Source: Phycisphaerae bacterium (GTDB lineage Bacteria; Planctomycetota; Phycisphaerae; Phycisphaerales; UBA1924). Taken from it: DNA of 64,000 bases. Each line of letters opens with the position of its first letter. The first letter of the stretch is position 1. Shown here piece by piece: positions 61,320 to 64,000 of this stretch. The stretch covers positions 1-64,000 of the forward strand of contig JAUILU010000008.1 of the NCBI GenBank assembly GCA_030432905.1. The letters run 5' to 3'. A program made the translations under genes and the position numbers. Under the pieces are notes generated by a model. That model saw only the letters and a program-made list of their open reading frames with translations. It did not search any database and had not been told where the DNA came from.

Positions 61320-61785
61320 GATAGATATGAGAGTTGCTGATTCTGGGGTTGATCCGCTCTGACCCGTTTGCTGACCCGCTAAGTCTAAGGATTGCCCACA
61401 GAACGGCTAGTTTGCGTCTAACTCGACTTGATAGGTCTCAACCAAACCATGAAGCGTCTTCGCTTCATCTATCACATCATGTGGAATCATTAAATTCTTC
61501 CACGGCTTGGCCCACCCCTCTGCACCCTCACGCTCTGTGTCAAACGATTTCTTGAAGAGTCACAGAACGACTTGGCTTCTTTGGCGGCGTCGCTTGAACA
61601 TGAAAGCTTGGAGACTTCACGGAGGAATGTTTAACGAGAGCAATCTGAGCAGGCTGCCGCAAGCGAGATGATTGCTTTCTGAATGAGTAGCCAAGCGATA
61701 GCATTACAACCTGTGCATCTATAAATGAGTCCATGCAACGTTATTGGCATAAAGCTGGAATCGGCTTGGGTGGACAGGTCAGTAC
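61320..61785. other. AT-rich gene-free stretch after the tRNA
   Basis: No convincing coding region: the short open frames have no ribosome-binding site or family likeness. A small direct repeat (CTGACCCG) occurs near 61360-61380. No copy of the tRNA 3' end and no integrase were seen, so an attachment site is not shown. It separates the tRNA from the downstream two-gene unit. Confidence 0.5.
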
Positions 61786-62373
61786 TTACAATCGAACAAA
61801 TAGACCTGACTCCGTCATACCAAGCACTGACTCCAATGCCGCCTCCAGTTTGTCAATGAACCGGCTCTCCGTTATTACCTCCACAACACCGTTTTCGCCG
61901 AGGCTTCCCTCACCAGACAACTCAATTGAATACGGATACTGCTTTAACTCAATTCCACACAGCGGGCTTTGTCGAATACGATCACGGCTATGCTCATCGA
62001 AGGGGTCGTGCACGCCGAAGCGGACACAAAGCGTGTCCATTGACAAATATTCCATTTTTGAAAACAGTATCGTATGTAACTCTTGCGCCCAACGGTTCGC
62101 CTTACTATAAACGGCGTAGCAATATGGATACTCTGGACGCAGATGAGAATAAATATCATTAACATTTACGTTTCGAGCGATAGTCTTATAGCCCATATCT
62201 GCCAATGACACGATGCCGCCGGGGTCTGTTGAATCGTCAGACGGCTCCCTTTCGATCAACGAAGCGGATTCTATTTCACAGACAGAAAGGACTTCTCGAC
62301 AGGTTGATTCATCATAGTTCTTACTCGACCAAAACAACAACTGGTATGAATATATATGCATTGCCATACTCAC
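61786..62373 (-). CDS. Hypothetical protein; possible immunity partner of the upstream large gene
   Basis: 195 residues from a GTG overlapping the upstream stop by 4 bp (GTGA); an ATG two codons later (62367) is also possible. Cytosolic, mixed alpha/beta, with many Tyr, Cys and acidic residues (YKTIARNVNVNDIYSHLRPE, ELKQYPYSIELSGEGSLG). Not recognised. Small size, cytosolic nature, AT-rich DNA and coupling to a large probable secreted protein are what one expects of an immunity gene, but this is inference. Confidence 0.65.
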   Translation of the reverse strand: MSMAMHIYSYQLLFWSSKNYDESTCREVLSVCEIESASLIEREPSDDSTDPGGIVSLADMGYKTIARNVNVNDIYSHLRPEYPYCYAVYSKANRWAQELHTILFSKMEYLSMDTLCVRFGVHDPFDEHSRDRIRQSPLCGIELKQYPYSIELSGEGSLGENGVVEVITESRFIDKLEAALESVLGMTESGLFVRL

Positions 62374-64000
62374 TCTTCATCGCTTTGCCCAGAATACATG
62401 TCAATCAACTTCGGGTATAGAAACGCCGCGCCAATCCCCCCACCTGTAAAAGTATCAAACCAACGTATAATCACTGGCCCAATATCTTGCATGGCTAAGG
62501 TCAATTCGGCCTGATCATTGCCCGCAGCTAAAATGCCTTCATGAAGAGCAACCCAGTCTTCGAGCAATGCATCTCCGGAATGCGGATGAATCGTCGCAAG
62601 TACTGCAGACCCAAATCCAAGAAATCCGAGCACCCTTGCAACGGCTTTCCATTTAGGATTAATGATCCAATTCTGCATCCTCTGATCCCATCTCCACTTC
62701 GGACGAACAAGCATTACTCGCTCGTTTGGAAATATATCTCGTATCCTTCTTGCCTGATCACCAACCAGCCTTGATCCACCTGCAGATATTTTTACATCGG
62801 CATACCAACATTTTGTTACGTCTAACGGTTGCCCAATCTGAGGTGTGTACCCGGGTTTACATATAACTGCATCTAACTGTACTCTTCCAGGAACACTACC
62901 AGTAGCTCCATCGAGTTGACGTACAATGCCTGTTTCTGGATCCACAAGCATCCCGTAACGTATATTGGCATGCCCCTGATACCTAAGCGCTAGACGTCGA
63001 TCTACTTCTATACCAAACTCACTTCCACCGTTGTTTACATTCCTAGGTGCCCACCCTTCGTTTTTCATTTCGAGAGAAACGCCATCTGCATTGCGCTGGA
63101 GATCTTCAAGCAAATCGTCTGGTGGTCCTAACGCCGGCGGATCTGGTTCTTCAACAAGCCCCCACGACCAACTTGGATTGTAATACAGATCTACATTCCG
63201 GACTCCATTTGGCAAACCAAGCATCTGCTGCAGCGGCGGCTGAGTCACCTGACGCCGATAGTCCGGGATAACAAAATCCTCTGTTTCATAAACACCATCA
63301 TCGACAGGGTGAAGTGGTAATTCGTGAGACTCCATACTCAGATTGGATATGTAGGCTGACGGTCTCGGATCGAGAATTCGTACACGGTGAGACATCCATG
63401 GCCCCGTGCCTTGCGCTTCAAAACTAGGAATACCTGAATCTGGGATAACACTTCGCACAAGAACCGCGGTTTCATGTTCCTCTTCTGATGCATTGACGCC
63501 CAACAGGACTACTTCGGTCGCTGTAAACCTAACGGCATCGCGCGGCCACGTTGAGCCTTCAACTCCCGGAGCTAGTTCGGCTTTAATAATGGCGTCACCC
63601 GTGAAGACGCTTGGCATTACTAGTTCAACCCAAAGCGTAACACTCTCGGCCACACTCGCGATTCCAGAGCTATCGATCTGGACCATACCAAATTCACTTA
63701 GCGGGATCCATACGCCCGGGGGGATGTAGTCACCGCCATCGTTGATCGTTCTCGGGTCTCTTGACGGCCCCCTGTTGGCCCAAAGCCTGACTCGTTCACC
63801 ATCTTCGTATGCACGCTCGTAGCCAAACAGGCTATCAGATGTTCCGATTGGTGGCTTTGCTGCCTGATAGAAAAACCGTACCGCCGCCTCTTCACAGACC
63901 GGCCCATCAACATCAAAAACTAACGGCACGAGCATCTCCTCGCCGCCCTCGTCGTCATCAGTGATGTCAACGGTATCGAACATGTTGATACCGTCGATGT
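62370..64000 (-). CDS. Large protein, 5' end beyond the window; possible PD-(D/E)xK nuclease toxin
   Basis: The frame stays open through the right edge, so only the C-terminal ~540 residues are seen. An acidic DITDDDEGGEEMLVPLVFDV stretch leads into beta-rich Ig/fibronectin-like segments (WIPLSEFGMVQIDSSG, SVTLWVELVMPS, SHRVRILDPRPS). Near the C-terminus, counting from Met at 63983, Asp371 (VQLDAVIC) and Asp396-x-Lys398 (WYADVKISAG) fit the D...(D/E)-x-K signature of nuclease folds, with helices and short hydrophobic stretches after. The layout (long repeat body, short C-terminal domain, then a small gene) resembles polymorphic toxins. AT-rich. Confidence 0.6.
   Translation of the reverse strand, partial: IDGINMFDTVDITDDDEGGEEMLVPLVFDVDGPVCEEAAVRFFYQAAKPPIGTSDSLFGYERAYEDGERVRLWANRGPSRDPRTINDGGDYIPPGVWIPLSEFGMVQIDSSGIASVAESVTLWVELVMPSVFTGDAIIKAELAPGVEGSTWPRDAVRFTATEVVLLGVNASEEEHETAVLVRSVIPDSGIPSFEAQGTGPWMSHRVRILDPRPSAYISNLSMESHELPLHPVDDGVYETEDFVIPDYRRQVTQPPLQQMLGLPNGVRNVDLYYNPSWSWGLVEEPDPPALGPPDDLLEDLQRNADGVSLEMKNEGWAPRNVNNGGSEFGIEVDRRLALRYQGHANIRYGMLVDPETGIVRQLDGATGSVPGRVQLDAVICKPGYTPQIGQPLDVTKCWYADVKISAGGSRLVGDQARRIRDIFPNERVMLVRPKWRWDQRMQNWIINPKWKAVARVLGFLGFGSAVLATIHPHSGDALLEDWVALHEGILAAGNDQAELTLAMQDIGPVIIRWFDTFTGGGIGAAFLYPKLIDMYSGQSDEE

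Overview
The window looks like a chromosomal segment of a planctomycete, most likely class Phycisphaerae (order Phycisphaerales). The grounds are: three secreted proteins ending in GC-type dockerin repeats; five secreted proteins with a Phycisphaerales-style PEP-CTERM-like tail (V/I-P-A-P-x-S, hydrophobic helix, RRR); futalosine-pathway mqnA; outer-membrane/LPS genes (LptB, two LptF/LptG-family permeases, gmhB, a heptosyltransferase-like GT9); several small membrane proteins with CxxC...CPxCG ribbons; and a high-GC backbone in which genes are packed with ATGA/GTGA overlaps. No phage, insertion sequence or CRISPR array is visible.

Layout. 1-8.8 kb: a truncated glycosyltransferase, an NxxGxxAF-repeat/dockerin protein, an NhaP2-type antiporter, nuoD, arylamine N-acetyltransferase, a tautomerase, a PhnB-like VOC protein, a PEP-CTERM-like protein and a META-domain lipoprotein. 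8.8-11.8 kb: a compact arsenic operon arsR-arsC-acr3-arsM on the minus strand, with a strong promoter that appears to make a leaderless arsR mRNA. 11.8-13.1 kb: an AT-richer two-gene unit of unknown function. 13.2-15.6 kb: two paralogous lipoproteins, a lamin-tail protein and nuoE. 15.6-24 kb: glycosyltransferase, dockerin/Ig protein, AIM24-like protein, animal-type heme peroxidase, nuoF and a secreted methyltransferase-like protein. 24-32 kb: ybeY-corC-cysS-LptF/G-LptF/G, then a GH57 enzyme. 32-38 kb: membrane proteins, gatB, a large sigma-like/HTH protein, mqnA and a PglD-like acyltransferase.

38-45 kb: a decayed gene next to two tandem PEP-CTERM-like paralogues, lptB with a PEGA lipoprotein, two DUF4870 proteins, a run of small related membrane proteins (two with zinc ribbons), and a two-domain protein joining a degenerate P-loop kinase-like domain to a deoxyribosyltransferase-like domain. 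45-61 kb: metzincin-dockerin protease, DUF1579 protein, sucD, amidohydrolase, pirin, MarR, ankyrin protein, dinB, FHA-GAF-histidine kinase, and an LPS/heptose segment (GT4, gmhB, GT9). 61.2 kb: tRNA-Ala(GGC) with promoter and terminator. After the tRNA the sequence becomes AT-rich and holds a two-gene unit: the 3' part of a large protein with a possible PD-(D/E)xK nuclease motif, overlapped by a small gene. This could be a polymorphic toxin and its immunity protein.

Points most worth following up: (i) the candidate toxin/immunity pair beside the tRNA; (ii) the P-loop/deoxyribosyltransferase fusion; (iii) the large sigma-like regulator; (iv) the leaderless arsR promoter/operator; (v) the relic gene beside its living paralogues; (vi) complex I genes nuoD, nuoE and nuoF scattered singly about 6-10 kb apart. 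All functional calls rest on reading motifs by eye; no database search was possible.
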